A DNA stretch of 64,000 bases from 188UL27-1 sp038526275 (GCA_038526275.1 JBCBGY010000004.1:1-64000), one strand, 5' to 3'; positions 52,529-61,848 are shown, numbered from the stretch's first letter. Notes: a model not told the origin generated them from the sequence alone. Program-made: numbers and translations.

Positions 52529-52583
52529 CCCGAAATACCGGACCCGATCCCGGGTCACGTAGCGTTTTGAATGCGCTCCGGCA

Positions 52584-52940
52584 TCCTAACGCCCAAAGAA
52601 GGGTGTCCGGACCACAATGGATTGATCAGACCCTCATCCAACCAGATTTCGCGTCCTGATCGCGTGGAACCTGGCATTCAGAATTGCGACCATACTCGGT
52701 TTTCACCTTCAAAAACACTTTCGTGAGCACCGTATCGCGGTCGAACTCCGGCCAAATTGGTATGCCAATCGTTGAACAGTCATTGAACGGAACCCATTCT
52801 GGTCTGCATTTGTTCACGTCTTAGACACAATTCAGCCCAACAGGCAGCATATTACCTTCATAGTGATTTGGACGGGAATCGGCTCTCGTCGGGGAGTGAT
52901 GTGTCTGTGAACAGACCGAGAGGTTTCGGGAGAAATGTTT
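52584..52940. other. Gene-free region upstream of the PBP-OmpA gene
   Basis: About 350 bp without a convincing gene. A 63-codon minus-strand frame at 52626-52817 has no ribosome binding site and is not accepted. The region is AT-richer than its surroundings and must hold the promoter for the gene at 52941, but I cannot place it with confidence. Confidence 0.5.
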
Positions 52941-54533
52941 ATGAAGATCGACAAGCTGGGTGTCGCCAATACTGTGAAGAAAGCACTCATGATCAGTGCC
53001 GCAGTATGTGTTCCTTCCTTGGTTACGGCCCAAGAGATTACGCTGAAATCGACCGATGGCGGGTTCGATATCGTCGGCGAACTGATCGAGTATCAGGACA
53101 ACATCTACGTTGTGCGGACCAATATCGGCGCACTGCGTGTATCAGCAGACCGGGTTCAATGCGTGGGTTCGGCCTGTCCAGACATCGCAGTTCTGGATGA
53201 CGAGGTGACAATCGCCGGCTCTGATGCGATTGCGGAAGGTCTGGTACCTGTCCTGCTTTCCGGCTACGCGGCGCATCTGGATGCCGAACAGCAAGTTACG
53301 GAAACAATCGGATCGGTCGAGATCAACGCCCAGTTCGTGGCAAACCAAGGGTTTGGCGATCTGATGAGCTCATTCCGGGTTCGATCCTCGATCTCCTCAG
53401 ACGCGTTTGCAAACCTCTTGGGAAAGTCTGCCGAAATCGGTTTGTCATCCCGCCGTATCACAATCGAAGAAGCCCGGACGCTGCGCGAATATGGCTCCGG
53501 TAGCATGGTCAGCCCCAACAACGAACATATCGTCGCTGTCGACAGTATCGTAATGATCACGCACCCATCAAATCCGGTGAAAACGCTTTCCATGAGCCAA
53601 GTGGCCGACATCTACAACGGTGCCATTTCCAACTGGAACCAGGTCGGTGGGCTTGATGCTCCCATCAACGCTGTCCATTTGCGCGCAGGCGCAGGTACAC
53701 GCGCTATCTTTGAAGAGCGAATTTTCGGCGCTTCTGCCGCTGGCAACCCCGTAAACGTTGTTTCATCCGATAGCAGCCTCGACGTGTCGCGTGCCGTCAG
53801 CGCGGATGAGAATGCCATCGGGTATGTTTCCATCGCTTTCCAGCGGGGCGCGCAGGCCGTGAACCTGACAAATGAGTGCGGCATCTCGATGACGCCCGAC
53901 TTCTTCTCGGCCAAAACGGGTGAATATGCCCTGCAGCGTGCGCTCTACTTCTACACCCGCGAAGATACAAAGAACGATCAGGCAAATGAATTCCTCGAAT
54001 GGTCGAAGTCGTCTGCCGCTGATGCGGTTATCGCAAAGACCGGCTTTATCGATCTCGGTGTCGCGCGGGTCAGCCAGGGCAACGATAGCCCCCGCGCGGT
54101 CAGCCTCCGGAATGCCAATCTCGATGCTTATGAGACGGGTTTTGCCGAAGACATGCTCGCCACAATGTCCGAGTTTGACCGTCTGTCTTCGACCTTCCGC
54201 TTCCGCACGGGATCTGACCGGCTCACGCCACAGGCGCGTGTTGGCCTGGAGCGATTGATCGGGTTCCTGGAACAGAAACCCGAAGGCACAGAGATCCTTT
54301 TGGTCGGATTTACCGATGATCAGGGGCCGTTTGACAGCAATCTGAGCATCTCTATCGGTCGCGCTGAACAAGTCGTCACCGAAATCCGGGCCGCCGCCGA
54401 TGGTCGGTTGGATCATATCAACCTGTCCGCAACCGGCTATGGGGAACTGTCCCCCGCAGCCTGCAATGTCACACCCGATGGACGCTCTATCAACCGCCGC
54501 GTCGAGGTGTGGAGCAAGCCGCCGCGCACTTAA
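52941..54533 (+). CDS. Phosphate-binding-protein-like domain fused to OmpA C-terminal domain
   Basis: This is an exported protein of about 530 residues. The signal peptide (NTVKKALMISAAVCVPSLVTAQ) is followed by a region like a PstS-type solute-binding protein: SDAIAEGLVPVLLSGYA, TIGSVEINAQ, MSQVADIYNGAISNWNQVGG, HLRAGAGTRAIFEERIFG. A C-terminal OmpA/MotB peptidoglycan-binding domain ends in FRTGSDRLTPQARVGLERL and RSINRRVEVW. The ATG at 52941 has GGGAG 8 nt upstream. The fusion suggests a periplasmic sensor or scavenger anchored to peptidoglycan. No pst transporter is adjacent. Confidence 0.85.
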   Translation: MKIDKLGVANTVKKALMISAAVCVPSLVTAQEITLKSTDGGFDIVGELIEYQDNIYVVRTNIGALRVSADRVQCVGSACPDIAVLDDEVTIAGSDAIAEGLVPVLLSGYAAHLDAEQQVTETIGSVEINAQFVANQGFGDLMSSFRVRSSISSDAFANLLGKSAEIGLSSRRITIEEARTLREYGSGSMVSPNNEHIVAVDSIVMITHPSNPVKTLSMSQVADIYNGAISNWNQVGGLDAPINAVHLRAGAGTRAIFEERIFGASAAGNPVNVVSSDSSLDVSRAVSADENAIGYVSIAFQRGAQAVNLTNECGISMTPDFFSAKTGEYALQRALYFYTREDTKNDQANEFLEWSKSSAADAVIAKTGFIDLGVARVSQGNDSPRAVSLRNANLDAYETGFAEDMLATMSEFDRLSSTFRFRTGSDRLTPQARVGLERLIGFLEQKPEGTEILLVGFTDDQGPFDSNLSISIGRAEQVVTEIRAAADGRLDHINLSATGYGELSPAACNVTPDGRSINRRVEVWSKPPRT

Positions 54534-54597
54534 CAATCGACGGCACCGATCAGCGCAGAGCTGATCTGCCCTAACCCACGTGAAGGAGAGCAAAATC

Positions 54598-55905
54598 GTG
54601 AAAAAATTTGCACCTGTCGCCGCCGTCGTTTCGATGCTGATCGGCGCACCCGCAACCACAACCGCTGGCGAGCTGACCATAGCGACCGTGAACAACGGCC
54701 ACATGATCGCCATGCAAAAACTGGCCCCAGAATTCCTGGCACTGAACCCAGAAATTTCACTCAACTGGGTGACCTTCAATGAAGGCACCTTGCGCGAACA
54801 AGTCACGAAGGACATTACCGAGCAAGGCGGCCAGTTCGATGTGATGACCATCGGGATGTACGAAGCGCCCATCTGGGGCGAACGCGGCTGGTTGGAACCG
54901 CTGGAATTTTCGGCGGCCTATCAAACCGAAGATCTGTTGCCTGCCATTCGCGAAGGTCTGAGCTACGACGGCACACTCTACGCCGCGCCCTTCTATGGCG
55001 AAAGCTCCATGATCATGTATCGGTCAGACCTCATGGCCGATGCTGGCATCACCCTGGCTGATCAGCCAACCTGGGATGAAGTCCGCGCAGCCGCCGAGGC
55101 CATGACAGACCGCGACCGCGGCATCTACGGGATTTGCCTGCGCGGAAAGCCCGGCTGGGGCGATAACATGGCCTTCCTGACGACGATGGCCAACACCTTT
55201 GGCGCGCAGCTGTTCAACGAAGACTGGACACCCGCGCTGAATACGCCGGAATGGAAGAACGCGGTTACATTCTACATCGACATGCTGACACAGTTCGGCC
55301 CTCCGGGATCGGAAAGCAACTCGTTCAACGAGATCTTGTCGCTGTTCAATGAAGGCCGGTGCGGCATGTGGATCGACGCCACTATTGCTGCATCGTTCAT
55401 TACCGATCCGGACCAGTCGGAAGTGGCAAACCGCGTTGACTTCGCACAGGCCCCAAGCGCCGTGACTTCGAAGGGCGGCAACTGGCTGTGGGCTTGGGCC
55501 TTGGCTGTACCTACCGGGTCAAACGCTACCGAGGATGCGATCCGTTTCATCGAATGGGCGACATCCAAAGCCTATATCGAACTGGTGGGCCAGAAGCGAG
55601 GCTGGGGTCAGGTTCCGACCGGAACCCGCGCCTCCACCTATGGCAACACCTCGTTCCAGCAGGCCGCCACATTCGCTGAAGCTGAACTGAGCGCTATTCT
55701 GTCTGCAAGCCCGGCGGATTCCACGCTCAACCCTTCGCCCTATGTCGGTGTTCAATTCGCATCCATTCCGGAATTTGCCGATATTGGCGGCTTCATGGGG
55801 CAACAAATGACGGCTGCGCTCTCTGGTCAGATCAGCGTGGATGAGGCCCTCGCAAATGCCCAGGATTATGCGGACCAAGCCATGCGGAATGCGGGATATT
55901 ACTAA
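54598..55905 (+). CDS. ABC sugar/polyol substrate-binding protein, stand-alone
   Basis: This is a 435-residue family 1 solute-binding protein with a signal peptide (KKFAPVAAVVSMLIGAPATTTA). It resembles the sorbitol/mannitol binding protein SmoE of Rhodobacter: FDVMTIGMYEAPIWGERGWLEPL, YAAPFYGESSMIMYRSDLM and GGNWLWAWALAVPTGS. The GTG at 54598 is chosen because GGAG lies 9 nt upstream and it places the signal peptide correctly. No permease or ATPase gene follows; a terminator comes instead, so it must pair with transporter parts encoded elsewhere. Confidence 0.88.
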   Translation: MKKFAPVAAVVSMLIGAPATTTAGELTIATVNNGHMIAMQKLAPEFLALNPEISLNWVTFNEGTLREQVTKDITEQGGQFDVMTIGMYEAPIWGERGWLEPLEFSAAYQTEDLLPAIREGLSYDGTLYAAPFYGESSMIMYRSDLMADAGITLADQPTWDEVRAAAEAMTDRDRGIYGICLRGKPGWGDNMAFLTTMANTFGAQLFNEDWTPALNTPEWKNAVTFYIDMLTQFGPPGSESNSFNEILSLFNEGRCGMWIDATIAASFITDPDQSEVANRVDFAQAPSAVTSKGGNWLWAWALAVPTGSNATEDAIRFIEWATSKAYIELVGQKRGWGQVPTGTRASTYGNTSFQQAATFAEAELSAILSASPADSTLNPSPYVGVQFASIPEFADIGGFMGQQMTAALSGQISVDEALANAQDYADQAMRNAGYY

Positions 55906-55944
55906 CGCGTCTCGCGAGGCGCTATTCAGCGCTTTCCCGAGCGG

Positions 55945-55971
55945 AAAAACGGTCGCTTCGCGGCCGTTTTT
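55945..55971 (+). terminator. Rho-independent terminator
   Basis: AAAAACGGTCGC (55945-55956) pairs with GCGGCCGTTTTT (55960-55971) over 12 bp with one G-U pair and a 3-nt loop, ending in five T. It lies 39 nt after the binding-protein stop and could also act on the minus strand. Confidence 0.85.
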
Positions 55972-56120
55972 GCTTTGTGCGGCAAATGGCAGTGGCCCGG
56001 CATTTTTCTCCGTTAGAGCCTCACGCGAAAAATCTGAACCTACCGACGCTGTCTGAAATCAAAAATTTCAATGCGTTATCGATGCTTCAGGGATTTCGTC
56101 AGGAGCTCTAGTTTAACCAT

Positions 56121-59069
56121 TCAGCTGGCCTTGAGCAGTTGGTTGATATGCAACAAATGCTGCTGCAATTCATGCAAAGCTCGAGGACGGGAAAAGTAAA
56201 AGCCCTGCAGACGTTCAACGCCTAGGTTGGCCAAAAGCTGCGCCTGCTCTGCAGTCTCCACCCCTTCTGCGACTACGCTGATATCCAGCGCGTGCCCAAT
56301 CTCCACGATGGATTGCACCAAACGGGTGGCGTTGTTGCCTGCCGCCATCGGGGCAACGAGGCGACGATCAATTTTGAGCTTGTCGGGAGCAATGCGCTGC
56401 AAGGCGACCACAGAAGCTCGTCCGCTGCCAAAATCGTCAACTTCGATAGAAATACCCATCTCGCGCAGTTGGTCGAGTTGCAACAGGAAATCGTTGCTTT
56501 CTTCCTCCATGAAGATCGTCTCAAGCAGTTCGATGGCGACCACACCGGAATATGTACTGGCAAGCTCCCCTATCTCGGCGATCTGTTCAAAATCGATCCG
56601 GCGCGCGCTGACGTTAAAGGAAACACTGGGGGGCTCCAGCCAATCGCCAAAGGTTTCCTGACACTCGACCAAGGCGCTCTCGAAGATCATCCGGTCGATA
56701 TCTGCAACCACGCTCAGATCTGTCGCAACCCCAATGAAATGGTCGGGCGCAAGAATGCCCTTGGTCGGATGTTGCCACCTGGCCAATGCCTCCAGTCCGA
56801 CAAACCTACCCGTCTTGGCATCGATCTGGGGCTGGAAGAACGGAATAAATTCTTCGGCCTCCAATCCGCGAAACAGATCGTCGGCGCGCTCTTTCGTCTC
56901 CCGCATTTCTTCGACGTCTGTGCGGTCGAAAATCCCAATCCGGCCTCTTCCGTGACGTTTGGCCTTGTAGAGCGCCACATCGGAATTTGTGAGCAGTTGA
57001 TCTTCATCCGCGAGCGGGGTTCGGGCAACACCGATTGAAGCTCCAAAACGGCATTCGCGCCCCTCATAGCAGGTTGGTGCGGTCAGATCTGCCAGGAGTG
57101 CCTGCGCGAGATCCTCGGCACGATTGCTGCCCTCAGGCAGCCAAATCAGAACCACGAATTCATCGCCGCCGATCCGCGCAACCACATCATCGGTTTCGAC
57201 CTTGTCGCGGATCCGTTCTGCGACTTCCAGCAAGACATGATCACCCGCAGCATGGCCCATTGTGTCGTTGATCTGTTTAAAGCGATCGAGGTCAATATGC
57301 AGCGCCGCGAGTTCGCCACCGACCTGGGCACGCCGTTCCGACAATTCGTCGAACTTTTGCATAAGATACCGACGGTTGCCCAATCCGGTCAGTTGATCAT
57401 GCAGGGCCTTGTAAAGGATTTCCTGGTTGGCCTCCTCCATGCGCCGGGCATAGTCCTCCAGCTTCTGCCGTTGTAGAACCTCTGCGGTGATGTCGAACCT
57501 AAGCACCACCAACTCACCCTGCTCGCTTAATGTTCGTATGATGCGACAGTACTTGTCATCGGCCCACTCGACTTCTTCGCTTTCGATAAGTGTGATCTCG
57601 GCAGGGGAATATCCGCGCAGGCATTCCTCGACTTTCTCTCCCTCGGTCTTCAGTCGGCCGTTCCGAACCGCCATGGTGACGACGTCTCGAATGTCCATAC
57701 CACGTACTACTTCCTCTGGTCGGTCAGTGATCGAGGCGGTGAAGGCTGGGTTCCAAATCTGAAGGCTCAAATCCCGAGCGTAGATGGCAAACGGGTCCGG
57801 GAAGGCGTTGATGGCCGAGATCAATCGGTTTTGCGTTACCTCCAGATCCCGCCGCTGGCGCACCAGTTCAGTCATGTCGATGCGCAAAAAGACGTAATCG
57901 CCAATACTGGTGCGGGATCGAAGCAGCCGGTGGTGCCGGTCTCCAGCCAGTTCAATGTCTTCTGCGGGACGCAAATCTGTGACCGCGAGCCGAGCCTTTG
58001 CAAGATATTCGTCTTCCGTGTCACCATTCAGGGCCAGCCCGCCCGATCGAATTCCGATCCGCAGGACATCTTCAAGTGACATGCCCACTTGTATCGGGTC
58101 AGGGCTATTCGTGAGTGTACCGGCGTAGCTATCATTCCAGACCAAGATCCTGAGGTCAGAATCATAAAGGGAAAACGGCGAGGGATATGCGCGGATTGCG
58201 GCTAGAAGGCGTTCCTGGGCCTCTTCCGCGCTGCGCTTTTGGCGGACAAGCTCGGTGATATCCATACGGATGACCACGCGATCTCCGTTCTCGGCCTGCA
58301 CTCTGAAGACCTTTTGGTAACGGCCATCGTCAAAGGACCAGATCGATACATTCTCGCTGACGGCGTCCTCACCGAGCAAAAACTCGATCAAATCGTCGGG
58401 ATCACCCCCAAAAGAGCTTAGCTTGCCAGTTCGCTTCGCTTCGTGCAGGACATCGCGCAGATGCATACCTGGCTGAATCGCATCTTCATCGCTGGAAAAA
58501 CTCCGTTTGTGAGCGGAGTTGCTGATCACAAGTCGCAAATCCTTGTCATAAATGACAAAAGGGTCCGGATAAGCGTTGATTGCATTGATCAGCCTGTCTT
58601 GGGTAGCGAACAATTCATCGAAGACACGATCCTTTTCCTCGATCAGGTCGTCACGTTCTCGCAACGCCATTTCGGCTTTCTCTTCCCGCACCTTTAGATC
58701 AGAAATGTCGCGGATCGTGGCGCACGTATATTGCGCGCCGATCTCTTCATCCTGGCAGACAAAATAGGAAATACTTGCCGAGAACGTTGTTCCGTCGGAC
58801 TTTCGGCAGCTGGTTTCGACATTAAAACTGGTTTGGCTAGATTGGAGTAACGCATCCACCTGAGCCGCATATTCCGCGAAATGGTCGGGGTCCAAGATCA
58901 AACGGACAGGCTGCCCGATCAGGTCCTTTGAGTCATAACCGAACAGGCGTAGGTGCGCGGGGTTGGCGAATACAAGCAACGGCTCCGTCGCGCCCGGGCC
59001 CCGATAGCCCACGCAGACGGCATCCAATGTCAGGTCCAAGTAGTTTTCCAAGACCTTTGCAACGGTCAT
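56121..59069 (-). CDS. Multi-PAS GGDEF-EAL cyclic-di-GMP enzyme
   Basis: This is a 982-residue cytoplasmic signalling protein. An N-terminal PAS is followed by three near-repeat PAS_7-like units: RLINAINAYPDPFVIYD, RLLAAIRAYPSPFSLYD and RLISAINAFPDPFAIYA, each closed by an ITELVRQ-type linker. GGDEF is intact at residues 634-638 (ARIGGDEFVVL), and EAL at Glu760 with VDDFGSG, LKIDRR and EGVET. Both synthesis and breakdown of c-di-GMP are therefore possible. The inhibitory I-site RxxD is absent (ETDD in its place). It is monocistronic. Confidence 0.94.
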   Translation of the reverse strand: MTVAKVLENYLDLTLDAVCVGYRGPGATEPLLVFANPAHLRLFGYDSKDLIGQPVRLILDPDHFAEYAAQVDALLQSSQTSFNVETSCRKSDGTTFSASISYFVCQDEEIGAQYTCATIRDISDLKVREEKAEMALRERDDLIEEKDRVFDELFATQDRLINAINAYPDPFVIYDKDLRLVISNSAHKRSFSSDEDAIQPGMHLRDVLHEAKRTGKLSSFGGDPDDLIEFLLGEDAVSENVSIWSFDDGRYQKVFRVQAENGDRVVIRMDITELVRQKRSAEEAQERLLAAIRAYPSPFSLYDSDLRILVWNDSYAGTLTNSPDPIQVGMSLEDVLRIGIRSGGLALNGDTEDEYLAKARLAVTDLRPAEDIELAGDRHHRLLRSRTSIGDYVFLRIDMTELVRQRRDLEVTQNRLISAINAFPDPFAIYARDLSLQIWNPAFTASITDRPEEVVRGMDIRDVVTMAVRNGRLKTEGEKVEECLRGYSPAEITLIESEEVEWADDKYCRIIRTLSEQGELVVLRFDITAEVLQRQKLEDYARRMEEANQEILYKALHDQLTGLGNRRYLMQKFDELSERRAQVGGELAALHIDLDRFKQINDTMGHAAGDHVLLEVAERIRDKVETDDVVARIGGDEFVVLIWLPEGSNRAEDLAQALLADLTAPTCYEGRECRFGASIGVARTPLADEDQLLTNSDVALYKAKRHGRGRIGIFDRTDVEEMRETKERADDLFRGLEAEEFIPFFQPQIDAKTGRFVGLEALARWQHPTKGILAPDHFIGVATDLSVVADIDRMIFESALVECQETFGDWLEPPSVSFNVSARRIDFEQIAEIGELASTYSGVVAIELLETIFMEEESNDFLLQLDQLREMGISIEVDDFGSGRASVVALQRIAPDKLKIDRRLVAPMAAGNNATRLVQSIVEIGHALDISVVAEGVETAEQAQLLANLGVERLQGFYFSRPRALHELQQHLLHINQLLKAS

Positions 59070-59186
59070 TCGTAGCGCCCTTGTCTAGACGCTACGAAAG
59101 TAAGCTCCATGGGTTACCAGCCCCATAAAGCCCTGTTTTTAATTAATTCGTTGTTCTCTCAGATGGAAAGGTGGCCCGGCACGCAC

Positions 59187-60752
59187 CTAAGACACATCTT
59201 TGTACGAAATCTCGGCCACGTCCCCACCTGTCTTGTCTCGCCGTGAAATTAAGCGGTTCAACGCGGCAACATAGGCTTTTGCAGAGGCCACGACGGTATC
59301 TGTGTCAGCCGACTGGCCGCTGACGATACGGCCTTTATCTTCCATCCGCACGCTAACGGTTGCTTGCGCATCGGTACCTTCTGTTACCGCGTGCACCTGA
59401 TAAAGCTGCAGCTTGGCCTCATGTGGATAAAGCTGTTTGACCGCGTTGAAAGCAGCATCCACCGGCCCATCGCCGGTTGCCGTGGTCTGCTGGTCCTCGC
59501 CGTCAATGGTCAGGGTCAGGTCTGCCGATTGCGGCGCTTCGGTCCCACAAATGACACGCAGGAATTTCACCTGCAGACGCTCTTCGCCCGCGCTGCCACT
59601 ATCCTGCACCAATGCGACAAGGTCTTCGTCAAAGACCTCTTTCTTACGGTCGGCCAGGGCCTTGAAGCGCACAAATACATCTTTCAGTTGGTTGTCACCC
59701 AACTCATACCCCAGATCCTTCAGTTTTGACCTAAGGGCCGCGCGCCCGGAATGCTTGCCCATAACAATGTTTGTCTCAGACAAGCCAACATCTTCTGGCC
59801 GCATAATCTCGAATGTCTCGGCATTTTTGAGCATGCCGTCCTGATGGATCCCGGATTCATGCGCGAAGGCGTTCTTGCCGACGATGGCCTTATTGAACTG
59901 GACCGGAAAGCCGGACACGCTGGCCACGCGACGGCTGATATTCATAATTCTGGTCGTATCAATCCCGGTGGTGAAAGGCATGATATCGTGCCGCACCTTC
60001 AAGGCCATGACGACCTCTTCCAACGCGGTATTCCCGGCCCGTTCGCCCAAGCCATTGATCGTGCATTCGATCTGTCGGGCACCGGCTTCCACCGCTGCCA
60101 GCGAGTTTGCTGTCGCCATGCCCAGGTCATTGTGACAGTGCGTGGCAAAGATGATCTCGTCCGCGCCGGGAACCTTCTCCAGCAACATTTGGATCAGGCT
60201 GGCGCTTTCGCGGGGTGCCGTATAGCCGACCGTGTCCGGGATGTTGATTGTGGTCGCGCCCGCCTTGATCGCTATTTCCACTACGCGGCACAGGTAGTCC
60301 TCTTCCGTCCGCGTGGCATCCATCGGTGACCATTGGACATTGTCGCACAGGTTCCGCGCATGAGTCACAGTTTCGTGGATACGCGTCGCCATCTCGTCCT
60401 GGGTCAGGTTCGGGATGGCACGGTGCAAAGGGGACGTGCCGATGAAAGTGTGGATCCGGGGCTGCTTGGCGTGCTTCACGGCCTCCCAGCAGCGGTCGAT
60501 ATCAGCCAGATTGGCGCGCGCAAGGCCACAGATAACCGAGGTCTTGGCGCGCTTGGCAATCTCGGAAACGGCGGCAAAGTCGCCTTCGGAGGCAATGGGA
60601 AACCCCGCTTCGATGATATCGACGCCCATTTCATCGAGCAGCCCGGCAATCTCCAGCTTTTCGTCATGGGTCATGGTGGCGCCGGGGCTTTGCTCGCCGT
60701 CGCGCAGGGTTGTGTCGAAGATCAACACGCGGTCAGAGGATGTATCGGTCAT
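59187..60752 (-). CDS. leuA: 2-isopropylmalate synthase
   Basis: This is a 521-residue enzyme that condenses acetyl-CoA with 2-oxoisovalerate, the first step of leucine synthesis. The N-terminal TIM barrel has FDTTLRDGEQSPGATM, IEAGFPIAS, HCHNDLGMATANSLAA and NGLGERAGNTALEE. After about residue 370 comes the LeuA allosteric (leucine-feedback) dimer domain with VHAVTEGTDAQATVSV. An upstream leucine-rich leader peptide and hairpins point to transcription attenuation. No other leu gene is in the window. Confidence 0.97.
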   Translation of the reverse strand: MTDTSSDRVLIFDTTLRDGEQSPGATMTHDEKLEIAGLLDEMGVDIIEAGFPIASEGDFAAVSEIAKRAKTSVICGLARANLADIDRCWEAVKHAKQPRIHTFIGTSPLHRAIPNLTQDEMATRIHETVTHARNLCDNVQWSPMDATRTEEDYLCRVVEIAIKAGATTINIPDTVGYTAPRESASLIQMLLEKVPGADEIIFATHCHNDLGMATANSLAAVEAGARQIECTINGLGERAGNTALEEVVMALKVRHDIMPFTTGIDTTRIMNISRRVASVSGFPVQFNKAIVGKNAFAHESGIHQDGMLKNAETFEIMRPEDVGLSETNIVMGKHSGRAALRSKLKDLGYELGDNQLKDVFVRFKALADRKKEVFDEDLVALVQDSGSAGEERLQVKFLRVICGTEAPQSADLTLTIDGEDQQTTATGDGPVDAAFNAVKQLYPHEAKLQLYQVHAVTEGTDAQATVSVRMEDKGRIVSGQSADTDTVVASAKAYVAALNRLISRRDKTGGDVAEISYKDVS

Positions 60753-60787
60753 TTCGGTAACTTTCGGTTGGTGATCACTTGAGCCGA

Positions 60788-60840
60788 GGCGCGAAGCAGC
60801 GGATCCTCTGAGCGCTCGCGCCGAATGGCACGCTCAGAGG
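60788..60840 (-). promoter_or_regulatory. Attenuator-like alternative hairpins upstream of leuA
   Basis: In the RNA a perfect 10-bp stem forms between CCTCTGAGCG (60840-60831) and CGCTCAGAGG (60814-60805), with a 16-nt loop. A loop segment GGCGCGA (60822-60816) can instead pair with TCGCGCC (60794-60788). The two pairings cannot coexist, as expected of an attenuator. No clear U-run follows, so the terminator form is not certain. Confidence 0.6.
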
Positions 60841-60926
60841 CGGCTAAGCGGAAGGAGTAGGAGCGCACGGCCAAGCACCGGCAAAGCCGGTTCCAAAACT
60901 GCCAAATCTCTGCGCATCGTCACCAT
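60834..60926 (-). CDS. leuL: Leucine-rich leader peptide of leuA
   Basis: This is a 30-residue frame (27 if the inner ATG at 60917 is used) lying 82 nt before leuA. It contains ten leucines, including four consecutive Leu codons (CTC CTA CTC CTT) in ALLLLPLSRL, close to the stop. The TGA stop lies inside the 5' arm of the attenuator hairpin. When leucyl-tRNA is scarce a ribosome would stall on the Leu run and shift RNA folding. No Shine-Dalgarno stands out, and the symbol is assigned by function, not by homology. Confidence 0.7.
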   Translation of the reverse strand: MVTMRRDLAVLEPALPVLGRALLLLPLSRL

Positions 60927-61003
60927 GATGTGAAGCATACGCAACCAATCCGAAAATAAAAAGACCCATATGTTCCCTGCGCACCAACGAACAGGTTATC
61001 GCC

Positions 61004-61804
61004 ATGAAACAGCTCGCTGCCCTCTTGGGCCTCTCCCTTCTATGGCCCGCGGCAGCCCTGGCCTGCGGCCCCGATACGAACTGTGACATTGAAGATGGGT
61101 TTTACCTGATCCGGATGCCCGAAGGCGTTTCCGAAGGCGATAAACCCGGTGCGATCCTGTTCGCCCACGGGTATCGGGGCTCAGCCAAGGGCACGATGAA
61201 CAATCAGAGCCTTCAAAATCTGGCGCAGGATCTGGGCGTGGCTCTGATCGCGATAAAATCCTCTGCCGAAGACTGGACCATCGCCAATTCACCGCAGGAA
61301 GGCCGGGTTCGGCAGCGGGATGAAGTGGCCTATGCCGCCCGGGTGGTGGATGACGCGGTTGCGCGTTTTGGTCTTGATCCCGAACGCATTCTGGCCACGG
61401 GCTTTTCGGCTGGCGGCATGATGACCTGGACGCTCGCCTGCCACGACAGTGACCGCTATGTGGGTTTTGCCCCGCTGGCCGGAACCTTCTGGGCGCCCGA
61501 GCCCCAAAGCTGCGACACGCCTCCGGCTAACATCATCCACTATCATGGCACCGAAGATAATATGGTGCCATTGGCCGGTCGCCCGATTGCCCAAACGAAG
61601 CAAGGCGACGTGGGAAAGGTGCTGGACATGTATGCAAGCTTTGGCGGCTATCAGACAGTGGTTGAGACGGTGCCGCTCGACGGGCTAACCTGCCAGGCCC
61701 GGGAAAACCCGGAGGGTAAACTCCTCGAAATCTGCACCTTCACCGGCGGGCATAGTTTCAAGGCGGACTATATCCGGCGGGCCTGGGCGGCATTTGCGGG
61801 CTAG
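61004..61804 (+). CDS. Exported alpha/beta hydrolase, PHB-depolymerase/LpqC-like
   Basis: This is a 266-residue secreted hydrolase. A signal peptide (MKQLAALLGLSLLWPAAALA) is followed by the catalytic frame FAHGYRGSAKGTMNN (oxyanion), ATGFSAGGMMTW (nucleophile Ser), HYHGTEDNMVPL (Asp region) and TGGHSFK (His). It is of the esterase/PHB depolymerase family, which includes feruloyl esterases; the natural substrate is unknown. It is divergent from the leu leader, so 77 bp hold both 5' regions. Confidence 0.85.
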   Translation: MKQLAALLGLSLLWPAAALACGPDTNCDIEDGFYLIRMPEGVSEGDKPGAILFAHGYRGSAKGTMNNQSLQNLAQDLGVALIAIKSSAEDWTIANSPQEGRVRQRDEVAYAARVVDDAVARFGLDPERILATGFSAGGMMTWTLACHDSDRYVGFAPLAGTFWAPEPQSCDTPPANIIHYHGTEDNMVPLAGRPIAQTKQGDVGKVLDMYASFGGYQTVVETVPLDGLTCQARENPEGKLLEICTFTGGHSFKADYIRRAWAAFAG

Positions 61805-61848
61805 TGTAAGGTTGACCCGGCATCCCGGCCTGCTACGTCGCGGAGCCG

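Noticed and set aside
52626..52817. 63-codon minus-strand frame in the gap after kynU
   Set aside because: No Shine-Dalgarno, unusual composition for the genome, and no recognised similarity.
53763..54872. 369-codon minus-strand open frame across the PBP-OmpA gene and the binding-protein start
   Set aside because: It spans two well-supported genes on the other strand and shows no family motif.
60844..61089. 81-codon minus-strand frame overlapping the leu leader
   Set aside because: It runs in another frame and into the opposite hydrolase gene; the Leu-rich frame fits the hairpins better.
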